This document shows positions 22,655 to 30,755 of a DNA stretch of 49,250 nucleotides, piece after piece (position 1 is the first letter of the stretch; each line of letters begins with the position of its first letter). The notes below the pieces were generated by a model, which saw only the letters and a program-made list of their open reading frames with translations, had not been told where the DNA came from and did not search any database. A program made the position numbers and the translations under genes. The stretch lies in assembly GCF_003319125.1 (NCBI RefSeq), contig NZ_QOHG01000028.1:1-49250 (forward strand). Direction: 5' to 3'. The DNA is from Blastococcus sp. TF02A-26 (GTDB lineage Bacteria > Actinomycetota > Actinomycetes > Mycobacteriales > Geodermatophilaceae).

Positions 22655-24523
22655 GTGACCGCCGGAACCCAGCCGCACCCGGTCATCGGCCTGCGCCGCG
22701 AGCGCGAGGTGCTCACCGTCGCGCTGCGCACCAACCGGCACGTCGTCCTGGAGGGACCGCCGGGCACGGGCAAGTCGACGCTGCTGCGGGCGATCGCGGC
22801 CGACGTCGGCCAGGAGGTCGTCTTCGTCGAGGGCAACGCCGAGCTGACCCCGGCCCGGCTGATCGGCCAGTACGACCCGGCCGCCGTCCTCGCCGGCGGC
22901 TACGTGCCCGAGAGCTTCACCGACGGACCCCTGCTGACGGCGATGCGCGGCTCCGGGCTGCTCTACCTGGAGGAGCTCAACCGGATCCCGGAGGAGACGC
23001 TCAACGTCCTCATCACGGTGCTCACCGAGGGCGAGATCACCGTGCCGCGACTGGGCCACGTGCGCGCGGCGGCGGGGTTCCGGCTCATCGCGGCGATGAA
23101 CCCCTTCGACGCCATCGGCACCGCACGCGTCGGGCAGGCCATCGCCGACCGGATGTGCCGCGTCGTCCTCGGCTACCAGGACGCCGCCGGCGAGCGGTCG
23201 ATCACCGGTGCCGTCACCGGCGCCCCCGCCGACCTCACCGCGCTCGCCGTCCGCCTGGTCCGGGCCACCCGCGAGCACCGCGACGTCCGGATGGGCTCCT
23301 CGGTGCGCGGCGCCATCGACCTGGTGCTGCTGCTCGGCGGCCTGCTGGAGATGCGCGGGCTGACCGGGCTGGCCGACGACGGCGCCCGCGAGACCACCCG
23401 CGACGCCGCCTACGCTGCCCTCTCCGGCCGGATCCGCATCGCCGACGGCGTGGAGCGCACCGCGGAGGCGGTCATCGACGACCTCCTGGCCGAGATCTGG
23501 CCGGAGGGCGGGCCGCCACCGGCAGAGGAGCCGCCGCCCGGGGACGGAGGAGAGCCGGGAAAAGCTGAGGGCCCGCCTGCCGCCGACCAGCAGGCGGGCC
23601 CGGAGTCCGCGTCCTCGCTGCGCCGCGACCGCCGCAGCGGCGGTGCGCGGCGGCAGACCGGCCGCCGCGAGATGGCCGCCCGGCACGAGTCCTTCGACGA
23701 GGTCAGCCCCGAGGTGGGGGAGTTCGACGAGGAGGCCTTCTCCGCCCTGATGGCGCAGGACGCCGACGCCGCGGCGGCGCTGCTGACCGACCTCGCGCTG
23801 GCCACCGACCGGGAGCTGCGCGCCGCGGCCCAGCGGGTGGCGGCGCGCGTCTTCGTCCAGGTGGGCCGCGTCGGCCGGACCCGCACCCGCGGGACCCGCC
23901 GGCTCGTCGCCGACCGACGGGGGGACGGCGACCTGGACCTCGACCGCACCCTGGACCGCTGGGACCCCGGCCGGGCGCTGGCCCCCGAGGACCTGGTCAC
24001 CCGGACCTGGACCGGCGCCCGCCGCGCGGTGTGCCTGGCCGTCGACACGTCCGGCTCGATGACCGGCCTGGGGGTGGCGATCGCCGCGGTCGCCGCCGCC
24101 GGGGTGGTGCTCACCGCCGACGAGCGCCTGCAGACCAGCGTGCTGACCTTCGGCGCGCAGGTGGACGTGGTGCAGCGGCACGGGCAGCGCCGGGCACCCG
24201 AGGACCTCGTGCAGCACCTGGTGACCCTGCGGGGGCACGGGATGACCGACCTCGCGGCGGCGCTGCGGGCCGTCCGCGGTCAGCTGCTTCCCGCGGTGGC
24301 CGACGAGCGGGTCGCCGTCCTCCTGTCGGACTGCCTGCACACCACCGGGGACCCGCCGGAGACCGCGCTCGGCGGCATCGACCGGCTGCACGTCCTGTGC
24401 CCCCTGCCGACGCCGGAGGCCGAGGAGGCCGCGCGCGCCCTGGCCGCCCGGGGCGGGGGGACGGCGGAGATGGTCCGCTCGATCCGCGACCTGGGCCCGG
24501 CCCTCACCCGCCTGCTCGGCTAG
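22655..24523 (+). CDS. MoxR AAA+ ATPase fused to a VWA domain
   Basis: A 622-residue fusion. Residues 1-285 are a MoxR-type AAA+ domain: Walker A LEGPPGTGKSTLLRAI, Walker B GLLYLEELNRIPEETLNVLI, sensor region LIAAMNPFDAIGTARV and the arginine-finger-like DRMCRVVLGY. Residues 288-350 are a Pro/Glu/Gly-rich linker. The C-terminal half has a helical segment and a VWA domain with MIDAS CLAVDTSGSMTGLGVAI, and LLSDCLHTTGD. It combines in one chain the two functions that are separate genes at 15.8-17.9 kb, resembling BchI/BchD-like chelatase architecture. It follows an NDMA-type alcohol dehydrogenase, so a chaperone role for that enzyme or for its cofactor loading is possible. Confidence 0.9.
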   Translation: MTAGTQPHPVIGLRREREVLTVALRTNRHVVLEGPPGTGKSTLLRAIAADVGQEVVFVEGNAELTPARLIGQYDPAAVLAGGYVPESFTDGPLLTAMRGSGLLYLEELNRIPEETLNVLITVLTEGEITVPRLGHVRAAAGFRLIAAMNPFDAIGTARVGQAIADRMCRVVLGYQDAAGERSITGAVTGAPADLTALAVRLVRATREHRDVRMGSSVRGAIDLVLLLGGLLEMRGLTGLADDGARETTRDAAYAALSGRIRIADGVERTAEAVIDDLLAEIWPEGGPPPAEEPPPGDGGEPGKAEGPPAADQQAGPESASSLRRDRRSGGARRQTGRREMAARHESFDEVSPEVGEFDEEAFSALMAQDADAAAALLTDLALATDRELRAAAQRVAARVFVQVGRVGRTRTRGTRRLVADRRGDGDLDLDRTLDRWDPGRALAPEDLVTRTWTGARRAVCLAVDTSGSMTGLGVAIAAVAAAGVVLTADERLQTSVLTFGAQVDVVQRHGQRRAPEDLVQHLVTLRGHGMTDLAAALRAVRGQLLPAVADERVAVLLSDCLHTTGDPPETALGGIDRLHVLCPLPTPEAEEAARALAARGGGTAEMVRSIRDLGPALTRLLG

Positions 24524-24541
24524 GTGTGGTGACCACGACAG

Positions 24542-25429
24542 CTAGGGCAGCAGCCCGGCCCGCCGCGCGGCGACCACGGCCTCCAGGCGGGTGTGCGCGT
24601 CGAGCTTGGTCATCGCCGCGCTCAGATAGCTCTTCACCGTCTCCGGCCGCAGCGACAGCCGGTCGGCGGCCTCGCGGTTGCTGCAGCCCAGCGCCACCTG
24701 GGCCAGGACGTCGAGCTCGCGCGGGGAGAGGGAGACCGGCGGCGCGGTGGCGGGACCCGGCGGCGCACCGAGGGCGGCCAGCCGGCTGCACGCCTCGAGC
24801 AGGCGCAGCCGCAGGGCGTCGTCAGCGGTGTCCTGGGCGGCCTGCCGCAGGTCGGCGTGCACCGCCCGGACCTCCTCCCAGCGGGCCGGCTGGTCGTCGA
24901 CCGGCGGGGCAGCCGCCACAGCCGTCATCCGTGCCACCCGCCGGTCGACCTCGTCGCGGATCGCCAGCTCCGCGGTCATCCGCCGGGCCGCGCGCGCGAG
25001 CGCGTCGCGCACCCGGTCCCCGACCGACCCGCGCTCGCGCGAGGCGGCGTAGACGACCGCCCGTGGGCGGCCGGCCACCAGCACCGGGACGGCGGCCACG
25101 GTGCACAACCCCTCGGCCAGCACCGGCCCGTCGTACTCGTGGGTGATGTCGAGGGACCCCGAGTAGTCCTCCACCCCGGCGGGCCGCCCGTCGGCGAGGA
25201 CCCGCCCGCCCAGCCCCGCCCCGGCCCGGACGTCGAGGCCGCGCAGGTGCGGTGTCCGGGCGCCGATCAGCTCGCCGATCCGGATCGCCGTCCCGGCCGG
25301 GGTGGCGTGCACCGGCCCGGCGAAGACGACGCTCATACCCGACTGCGCGTGCACCTCGCGCACGGCGGTGCGGAGCACGTCGCGGTCGTCGGGGCGTGCG
25401 GCCGGAGAGGGGGACACGGCGGCTCCCAT
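24542..25429 (-). CDS. GAF-LuxR transcriptional regulator
   Basis: A 295-residue regulator. The N-terminal half is GAF-like (SGMSVVFAGPVHATPAGTAI, LGGRVLADGRPAGVEDYSGS, LAEGLCTVAAVPVLVAGRPR). The C-terminal 65 residues are a LuxR-type helix-turn-helix (LSPRELDVLAQVALGCSNRE, then ADRLSLRPETVKSYLSAAM). The ATG at 25429 gives a full GAF domain; an upstream GTG is possible. It is divergent from the acyl-CoA ligase gene, which it probably controls. Similar proteins occur beside acyl-CoA ligase and alcohol oxidation genes in actinobacteria. Ligand unknown. Confidence 0.85.
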   Translation of the reverse strand: MGAAVSPSPAARPDDRDVLRTAVREVHAQSGMSVVFAGPVHATPAGTAIRIGELIGARTPHLRGLDVRAGAGLGGRVLADGRPAGVEDYSGSLDITHEYDGPVLAEGLCTVAAVPVLVAGRPRAVVYAASRERGSVGDRVRDALARAARRMTAELAIRDEVDRRVARMTAVAAAPPVDDQPARWEEVRAVHADLRQAAQDTADDALRLRLLEACSRLAALGAPPGPATAPPVSLSPRELDVLAQVALGCSNREAADRLSLRPETVKSYLSAAMTKLDAHTRLEAVVAARRAGLLP

Positions 25430-25535
25430 CGAGGTGACCTGGACCACATTAGTGCAGATCGGCAGGCGCGTCCGGGGGTGGTGGAGGCCCGGGTGCGCGC
25501 CCAGGATGCGGGGACGACGAGAGGGGATCCCGACG

Positions 25536-27236
25536 ATGACCGAGAGCCCGGCCACCGCCCGGTACCGCGCTGCCCGCGACCAGCTCCTCGCCCTGAGCGG
25601 CGACCACGCGCGGGCCGTCGCGGAGTTCCGCTGGCCGGAGATCGAGGGCGAGTTCAACTGGGCGGTCGACTGGTTCGACGTGATCGCCCGCGGCGTCGAC
25701 CGCCCCGGCCTGGTGATCGTCGAGGAGGACGGCGCCGAGGGCTCCTGGTCCTTCGACACCCTCGCCCGGCGCTCGGACCAGGTCGCGGGCTGGCTGCGCG
25801 AGCGGGGCGTGCGGAAGGGCGACCGCGTCGTCCTCATGCTCGGCAACCAGGTCGAGCTGTGGGAGTCGATGCTCGCGGTGATGAAGCTCGGCGCGGTGAT
25901 CATGCCGACGACGACGGCGCTGGGGCCCGCGGACCTCGCCGACCGGATCGACCGCGGCGGCGCCCGTCACGTCGTCGCCAACGCGGTCGACGCCGGGAAG
26001 TTCGCCGACGTCCCCGGCGACTACGGGCGGATCGTCGTCGGCGGGGAGGTGTCCGGCTGGGCGTCCTACGCCGAGACGCACAGCGCGCCGGAGCAGCCGC
26101 CCGGCCACCCAGGCACGGTCCCTCCCGACCCGCTGCTCCTGTACTTCACCAGCGGCACGACCAGCCGGCCGAAGCTGGTCGAGCACACCCAGGTCAGCTA
26201 CCCGGTCGGGCACCTGTCGACGATGTACTGGCAGGGGCTGCGGCCCGGCGACGTGCACCTCAACATCAGCTCCCCGGGCTGGGCCAAGCACGCGTGGAGC
26301 TGCTTCTTCGCGCCGTGGGCTGCCGAGGCGACCGTCTACCTCTACAACTACGCGCGCTTCGACGCCCCGGCCCTGCTCGACCGCCTCCGCCGCGCGCACG
26401 TCACCACCTTCTGCGCGCCGCCCACCGTCTGGCGGATGCTCATCCAGGCCGACCTCTCCGGCGGCGCCGGCTCGCTGCGCGAGGTCCTCGCCGCCGGGGA
26501 GCCGCTCAACCCCGAGGTCATCGAGCAGGTGCAGCGGGCGTGGGGGCTGACGCTGCGCGACGGCTACGGCCAGACCGAGACGACGGCCTCGATCGGCAAC
26601 GTCCCGGGTGCGGTGGTCAAGCCCGGGTCGATGGGCCGGCCGCTGCCCGGCGTGCCCGTCGTGCTGGTCGACCCGGTCAGCGGCCAGCCCGGGGACGACG
26701 GCGAGATCTGCCTGGACCTCGCGCAGCGGCCGCTCAGCCTCATGACCGGCTACCAGGGCGACCCCGAGCGGGCGGCGGAGGCCATGGCCGGCGGCTGGTA
26801 CCACACCGGTGACGTCGCGACCCGGGACGCCGAGGGCTACATCACCTACGTCGGGCGCACCGACGACGTCTTCAAGGCCAGCGACTACAAGATCAGCCCG
26901 TTCGAGCTGGAGAGCGTGCTCATCGAGCACCCGGCGGTCGTCGAAGCGGCCGTCGTCCCGGTGCCGGACCCGGTCCGCGCCGCCGTCCCCAAGGCCTACG
27001 TGACCCTGGCGCCGGGCTGGGAGCCGACCGGGGAGACGGCGCTGGCCGTGCTCCGGCACGCACGGGAGCGGCTGGCCCCCTACCTGCGCGTGCGCCGGCT
27101 GGAGTTCGCGGAGCTGCCCAAGACGATCTCCGGGAAGATCCGCCGGGTCGAGCTGCGGGAGCGCGAGGAGCAGCTGGCCCCGGCCGGCAGCCCGACCGAG
27201 TTCACGGACACCGACTTCCCCGAGCTCCGCGGTTGA
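25536..27236 (+). CDS. AMP-forming acyl-CoA ligase (medium-chain/ACSM-like)
   Basis: A 566-residue adenylate-forming enzyme with the complete motif set: P-loop LLYFTSGTTSRPKLVEHTQ, DGYGQTETT, GWYHTGDVATRDAEGYITYV, GRTDDVFKASDYKISPFELE and the catalytic lysine in LPKTISGKIRRVELRE. The long N-terminus (REFNWAxxxxD-type EGEFNWAVDWFDVIA) is that of ACSM-like acyl-CoA synthetases, which activate medium-chain or aromatic acids. Between two NDMA-type alcohol dehydrogenases, it plausibly activates the carboxylic acid derived from the oxidised alcohol. Exact substrate cannot be deduced. It ends in the GGAGTCGC-type hairpin. Confidence 0.93.
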   Translation: MTESPATARYRAARDQLLALSGDHARAVAEFRWPEIEGEFNWAVDWFDVIARGVDRPGLVIVEEDGAEGSWSFDTLARRSDQVAGWLRERGVRKGDRVVLMLGNQVELWESMLAVMKLGAVIMPTTTALGPADLADRIDRGGARHVVANAVDAGKFADVPGDYGRIVVGGEVSGWASYAETHSAPEQPPGHPGTVPPDPLLLYFTSGTTSRPKLVEHTQVSYPVGHLSTMYWQGLRPGDVHLNISSPGWAKHAWSCFFAPWAAEATVYLYNYARFDAPALLDRLRRAHVTTFCAPPTVWRMLIQADLSGGAGSLREVLAAGEPLNPEVIEQVQRAWGLTLRDGYGQTETTASIGNVPGAVVKPGSMGRPLPGVPVVLVDPVSGQPGDDGEICLDLAQRPLSLMTGYQGDPERAAEAMAGGWYHTGDVATRDAEGYITYVGRTDDVFKASDYKISPFELESVLIEHPAVVEAAVVPVPDPVRAAVPKAYVTLAPGWEPTGETALAVLRHARERLAPYLRVRRLEFAELPKTISGKIRRVELREREEQLAPAGSPTEFTDTDFPELRG

Positions 27237-27238
27237 GC

Positions 27239-27277
27239 GGAGTCGCTCGAGTGCGGAAAGAGCACTCGAGCGACTCC
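27239..27277. terminator. GGAGTCGC-type hairpin between convergent genes
   Basis: Perfect 16-bp arms (27239-27254 and 27262-27277) around GGAAAGA. It begins two bases after the acyl-CoA ligase stop and serves the convergent dehydrogenase gene too. The arm matches the 17901 hairpin over 16 bases. Confidence 0.85.
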
Positions 27278-27288
27278 ACTCCACGACG

Positions 27289-28416
27289 TCAGCGGTCGGC
27301 GTCGGTGTAGACGATCATCCCGCGGATGTTCTTGCCGTCGCGCATGTCCTGGTAGCCCTGGTTGACCTCTTCCAGGGAGTACTTCGTCGTCACCAGGCTG
27401 TCCAGGTTCAGCTGGCCCTCCTGGTAGAGCGACAGCAGCTCGGGGATGGCCGCCCGCGGCGCGAGCCCGCCGAAGATCGCGCCCTGCAGGTCCTTCTGCA
27501 GCAGGGTCAGCTCGAACAGGCTCAGCTTCACGTCGACGTTGGCCGCGTTGCCCATGCCGGTGACGACGGCGCGGCCGCCCTTGCCGGTGACGCTGAGCGC
27601 GGCGGCGATGTCCTCGCCCTGGATGTCGCCGACCGTGATGATCGTCTTCTCCGCCATCCGGCCCCAGGTCAGCTCGTTGATCGGGCCGGTGGCCTCCTCG
27701 ATGCTGGCGAAGGTGTGGGTGGCGCCCATCTCCATGGCCCACTCGCGCTTCTTGGCCACCGGGTCGATGGCGAAGACCCGCTTGGCGCCGGCCGCGGCCG
27801 CGCCCTGGACGGCGTTCATGCCGACCCCGCCGACGCCCATCACGACGACGTTCTCGCCGGGCCGGACGTCGGCCACCTTCGTCGCCGAGCCCCAGCCGGT
27901 GGTCACGCCGCAGCCGACCAGCGCGGCGACCTCGAGCGGGATGTCGGGCTCGATCTTCACCACCGACGCCTGGTGCACGGTGATGTAGGGCGAGAAGGTG
28001 CCCAGCAGGCACATGGTGATGACGTCCTTGCCGCGGGCCTGCACGCGGTAGCTGCCGTCGGAGATCGACGTGCCGGCCAGCAGGTTGGCGCCGAGGTCGC
28101 AGAGGTTCTGCATCCCCTTCGAGCACGGCGGGCACTGGCCGCAAGCGGGAATGAAGGCGGTGACCACGTGGTCGCCCTCCTGCAGGCCGGTCACGCCGGG
28201 GCCCACCTTCGTCACGATGCCGGCGCCCTCGTGCCCGCCCAGGACCGGGTAGAAGGCGACCGGCGTGCCCCCGGTGACCAGGTGCTCGTCGCTGTGGCAC
28301 AGCCCCGAGGCGGCGAGCTGCACCTGGACCTCGCCCTCCCGCGGGTCACCCAGCTCGATCTCCTCGATCGACCACTCCTCGCCCACGCCCCACAGCACGG
28401 CACCCTTGGTCTTCAC
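27289..28416 (-). CDS. NDMA-dependent (mycofactocin-type) alcohol dehydrogenase, copy 2
   Basis: A 375-residue zinc medium-chain dehydrogenase starting at the GTG at 28416, preceded by GAGGGGACG. Catalytic ligands are Cys40 and His62-Glu63; structural zinc cysteines are 92, 95, 98 and 106 (CGQCPPCSKGMQNLC). The Rossmann motif is MGVGGVGMNAVQGAAAAGAK. The terminus EVNQGYQDMRDGKNIRGMIV matches copy 1 and the mycofactocin-linked NDMA family. The two copies share the fold but diverge in substrate loops (TSISDGSYRVQARGKDVITM against YRFHDEQGTDYGGM), suggesting different alcohols. It is divergent from the FAD monooxygenase gene. Confidence 0.9.
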   Translation of the reverse strand: MKTKGAVLWGVGEEWSIEEIELGDPREGEVQVQLAASGLCHSDEHLVTGGTPVAFYPVLGGHEGAGIVTKVGPGVTGLQEGDHVVTAFIPACGQCPPCSKGMQNLCDLGANLLAGTSISDGSYRVQARGKDVITMCLLGTFSPYITVHQASVVKIEPDIPLEVAALVGCGVTTGWGSATKVADVRPGENVVVMGVGGVGMNAVQGAAAAGAKRVFAIDPVAKKREWAMEMGATHTFASIEEATGPINELTWGRMAEKTIITVGDIQGEDIAAALSVTGKGGRAVVTGMGNAANVDVKLSLFELTLLQKDLQGAIFGGLAPRAAIPELLSLYQEGQLNLDSLVTTKYSLEEVNQGYQDMRDGKNIRGMIVYTDADR

Positions 28417-28510
28417 GCGTCGTCCCCTCGTCGGCCCGCGGTCGGCGGGCGGTGTGCTGCCGGTCACGCTGTCGCCGGGGCGGGTGCGGCGCAAGCCCTG
28501 GGCCGCCGGT

Positions 28511-28530
28511 TGCAACGTCGTGCAGCGTCG
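28511..28530. repeat. 10-bp tandem element in the divergent dehydrogenase/monooxygenase promoter
   Basis: TGCAACGTCG is followed directly by TGCAGCGTCG. It lies 18 bp before the monooxygenase GTG and about 95 bp before the alcohol dehydrogenase GTG. The TGCAAC core also appears upstream of coxS. Possible operator; no binding protein is known. Confidence 0.3.
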
Positions 28531-28547
28531 GTGGGCAGACTGATCGC

Positions 28548-29963
28548 GTGTCCGGCGCTGCGGTGGTCGTGGTCGGCGCCGGGCCGGTGGGGCTGACGGC
28601 GGCGCTGCTGCTCGCCCGCCGCGGCCTGCCGGTGCTCGTCCTGGAGCGCCACCGGCAGCCCTACGCGGAGCCGCGGGCGGTGCACCTGGACGACGAGGCG
28701 CTGCGCGCGCTCTCCGACGCCGGGGTCGTCGAGGACTTCCTCCGGATCAGCCGCCCGGCGCTGGGGCTGCGCCTGCTGGACGCGCGCTCGGCGGTGCTCG
28801 CGGAGTTCGGCCGCGACCCCGGAGCCGGCCTGCACGGCTGGCCGCAGGCGTCGATGTTCCACCAGCCCGACCTGGAGGACCTGCTGCGCGCCGCCGTCGA
28901 GGCCCAGCCGCTGGTCCGCGTGGAGCGCGGCGCCGAGGTGACCGGCCTGGAGCAGCACGGCCACACGGTCACCGTGCACCTGGCGGACCGGTCCGTCACG
29001 ACCTCGGCGGTGCTCGGCTGCGACGGCGCGAACAGCACGGTCCGTCGGCTGATCGGCTCGCGGATGCGCGACCTCGGTCGCCCCGCCCGCTGGCTGGTCG
29101 CCGACCTGCGCGCCGCCGACCCGCTGCCGGTGTGGCCCGGGGTGCACCAGGTCTGCGACCCCCGTCGGGCGGCGACGTTCATGCCCGTGGCCGGCGACCG
29201 CTACCGCGTCGAGGGACGGCTGGCGTCGGGGGAGGGGGCGGCGGACCTCCCGCTGGCCGGCCTGCTCGCCTCGTTCGGCGCGGACCGGGCCGAGCTCGTC
29301 CGGGTGGCGGAGTACGTCTACCGGGCGCAGGTCGCCGACCGCTGGCGGGACGGGCGGGTGCTGCTCGCCGGCGACGCCGCACACCTCACGCCGCCGTTCA
29401 TCGGCCAGGGCCTCGGGCTCGGCCTGCGCGACGTCCACCAGGCGGCCTGGAAGCTCGCCGCCGTGGTCTCCGGCGAGGCCGACGAGACGCTGCTCGACAC
29501 CCACCAGGCCGAGCGGGCGCCGCACGCACGGGCGCTCGTGCGGTTGGCCGTCCTCGTCGGCGCGCTCATGACCGGCGGCGGCCGGAGCGCGGCCGCCGTG
29601 CGGCGGGCGGTGCTGGCCGGGATCGACCGGATCCCCGCCGTGGCGGCGTTCGCCACCGACAGCCGCACCCCGCCCCTGCACGCCGGGCCGCTCGTGGAGC
29701 GCTCCGGCCGGGCGGGACGGCGGCTGGCGGGCACGCTGCTACCCCGCGCGACGGTCGTCGTCGCCGGCCGCACGTGCCCCGTCGACGAGGTCCTCGGTGC
29801 GGGGACGGCGACCCTGACGCGGGCTCCCGGCGGGGGGCTCGCGGTGCACGCGGGCGGACGGCGCACCCGGCTGGAGGACGTCGGGGGCGTGCTGACCACG
29901 CACCTGGGGGTGGCCCGCTCCGTCGTCGTCCGGCCCGACCGGATCATCCGGTCCGCATCCTGA
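28548..29963 (+). CDS. FAD-dependent monooxygenase (MhpA/PheA group)
   Basis: A 471-residue flavoprotein hydroxylase starting at the GTG at 28548. FAD motifs: VVVVGAGPVGLTAALLLAR with LERHRQPYAEPRAVHLDD (GxGxxG and the arginine/His loop), VLGCDGANSTVRRLIG (the DG motif) and VLLAGDAAHLTPPFIGQGLG followed by LGLRDVHQAAWKLA. The order fits MhpA-type 3-(3-hydroxyphenyl)propionate or phenol hydroxylases. A C-terminal thioredoxin-like tail is present in reduced form (TCPVDEVLGAGTATLTRAPG). The aromatic substrate is unknown; no ring-cleavage gene is nearby. Confidence 0.9.
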   Translation: MSGAAVVVVGAGPVGLTAALLLARRGLPVLVLERHRQPYAEPRAVHLDDEALRALSDAGVVEDFLRISRPALGLRLLDARSAVLAEFGRDPGAGLHGWPQASMFHQPDLEDLLRAAVEAQPLVRVERGAEVTGLEQHGHTVTVHLADRSVTTSAVLGCDGANSTVRRLIGSRMRDLGRPARWLVADLRAADPLPVWPGVHQVCDPRRAATFMPVAGDRYRVEGRLASGEGAADLPLAGLLASFGADRAELVRVAEYVYRAQVADRWRDGRVLLAGDAAHLTPPFIGQGLGLGLRDVHQAAWKLAAVVSGEADETLLDTHQAERAPHARALVRLAVLVGALMTGGGRSAAAVRRAVLAGIDRIPAVAAFATDSRTPPLHAGPLVERSGRAGRRLAGTLLPRATVVVAGRTCPVDEVLGAGTATLTRAPGGGLAVHAGGRRTRLEDVGGVLTTHLGVARSVVVRPDRIIRSAS

Positions 29964-29998
29964 GCGTGCGGCGCCGGACGACGGGTAAGGCTTCCGGT

Positions 29999-30202
29999 AT
30001 GCAGACCGATAAGTCCCAGATCGTGGACCTCCTCCGTACCCGCGGGAACGACGACGCGGCCGACCGCGCCGACCGCGAGCTGCCCGACCAGGTCGACATC
30101 CACGAGCACGCCGGCGTCCTCGGCGAGCTCGGGGTGGACCCCATGCAGCTGGCCAGCCAGTTCGCCGGTGGCGGCGGCCTCGGGAACGTCGCCGGCACCT
30201 GA
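29999..30202 (+). CDS. Small acidic protein of unknown function
   Basis: A 67-residue protein (MQTDKSQIVDLLRTRGNDDA, ADRADRELPDQVDIHEHAGV, LGELGVDPMQLASQFAGGGG). It looks like the small actinobacterial proteins with the DKxxIIxxLRxRG opening; no function is known. The ATG overlaps a CCGGTATGC block after GGGTAAGG, as in the GAF gene at 6917, hinting at stress-sigma control. Translation is supported by the strong codon bias, not by a ribosome binding site. Confidence 0.65.
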   Translation: MQTDKSQIVDLLRTRGNDDAADRADRELPDQVDIHEHAGVLGELGVDPMQLASQFAGGGGLGNVAGT

Positions 30203-30208
30203 TCCGGT

Positions 30209-30244
30209 CGGCCGGCCCGGGGCGTGGACCGCCCGGGCCGGCCG
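30209..30244. terminator. Bidirectional GC hairpin
   Basis: 13-bp perfect arms (30209-30221, 30232-30244) around a ten-base loop, between the small protein gene and the convergent SRPBCC gene. Confidence 0.8.
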
Positions 30245-30247
30245 TGG

Positions 30248-30712
30248 TCAGCCGGCCTCGGCGATGCGGGCGATGGCCGCCAGCGTCGCGGGGATCCCCT
30301 CGTGCGCGGCCCTGACCCGGGCCTCGACCTGGGCGGCCGCGCCGTCGCCGTAGCGCTCGACGAACAGCTCCTGCCCCTCGGGCCGGAACTCCCAGGACTC
30401 GGTCAGCCGGGTGCCGCCCTCGACCGGCTCGAGGATGAACGACCAGCGCGCCACCGAGGGGCCGACCACCCACGCGAACTCGCGGCCCCGCTCGGCGGCC
30501 ACCACCTCGCTGCGGGTCTCCCAGGTCCGCTCGGGCGTGACGTTGCGCCCCGTGAAGTGCGCACCCACCCGCGGCCCGTCGCCCTCGTCCCACCAGCACT
30601 CCCGGCAGATCGGGCTCCACTCGCCGGTCCGGGTCACGTCCGACACCAGGTCGTACAGCGCCTCCGGGGTCGTGCGGACGACGACCGAGTCGCTGTGGGT
30701 CAGGCTCTCCAT
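30248..30712 (-). CDS. SRPBCC (polyketide cyclase/START-like) family protein
   Basis: A 154-residue protein with the SRPBCC helix-grip fold: MESLTHSDSVVVRTTPEALY, DLVSDVTRTGEWSPICRECW, RVGAHFTGRNVTPERTWETR and WSFILEPVEGGTRLTESWEF. The ATG at 30712 is preferred over an upstream one at 30739. Members bind hydrophobic ligands in a deep cavity; many are annotated as dehydrase/cyclase or coenzyme Q-binding-like. It ends at the 30209-30244 hairpin and is divergent from the cysteine-desulfurase-like gene. Confidence 0.85.
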   Translation of the reverse strand: MESLTHSDSVVVRTTPEALYDLVSDVTRTGEWSPICRECWWDEGDGPRVGAHFTGRNVTPERTWETRSEVVAAERGREFAWVVGPSVARWSFILEPVEGGTRLTESWEFRPEGQELFVERYGDGAAAQVEARVRAAHEGIPATLAAIARIAEAG

Positions 30713-30755
30713 GGCCGGATCCTCGCAGTCGCCCGGCACCCCGCATGCTGATCGG

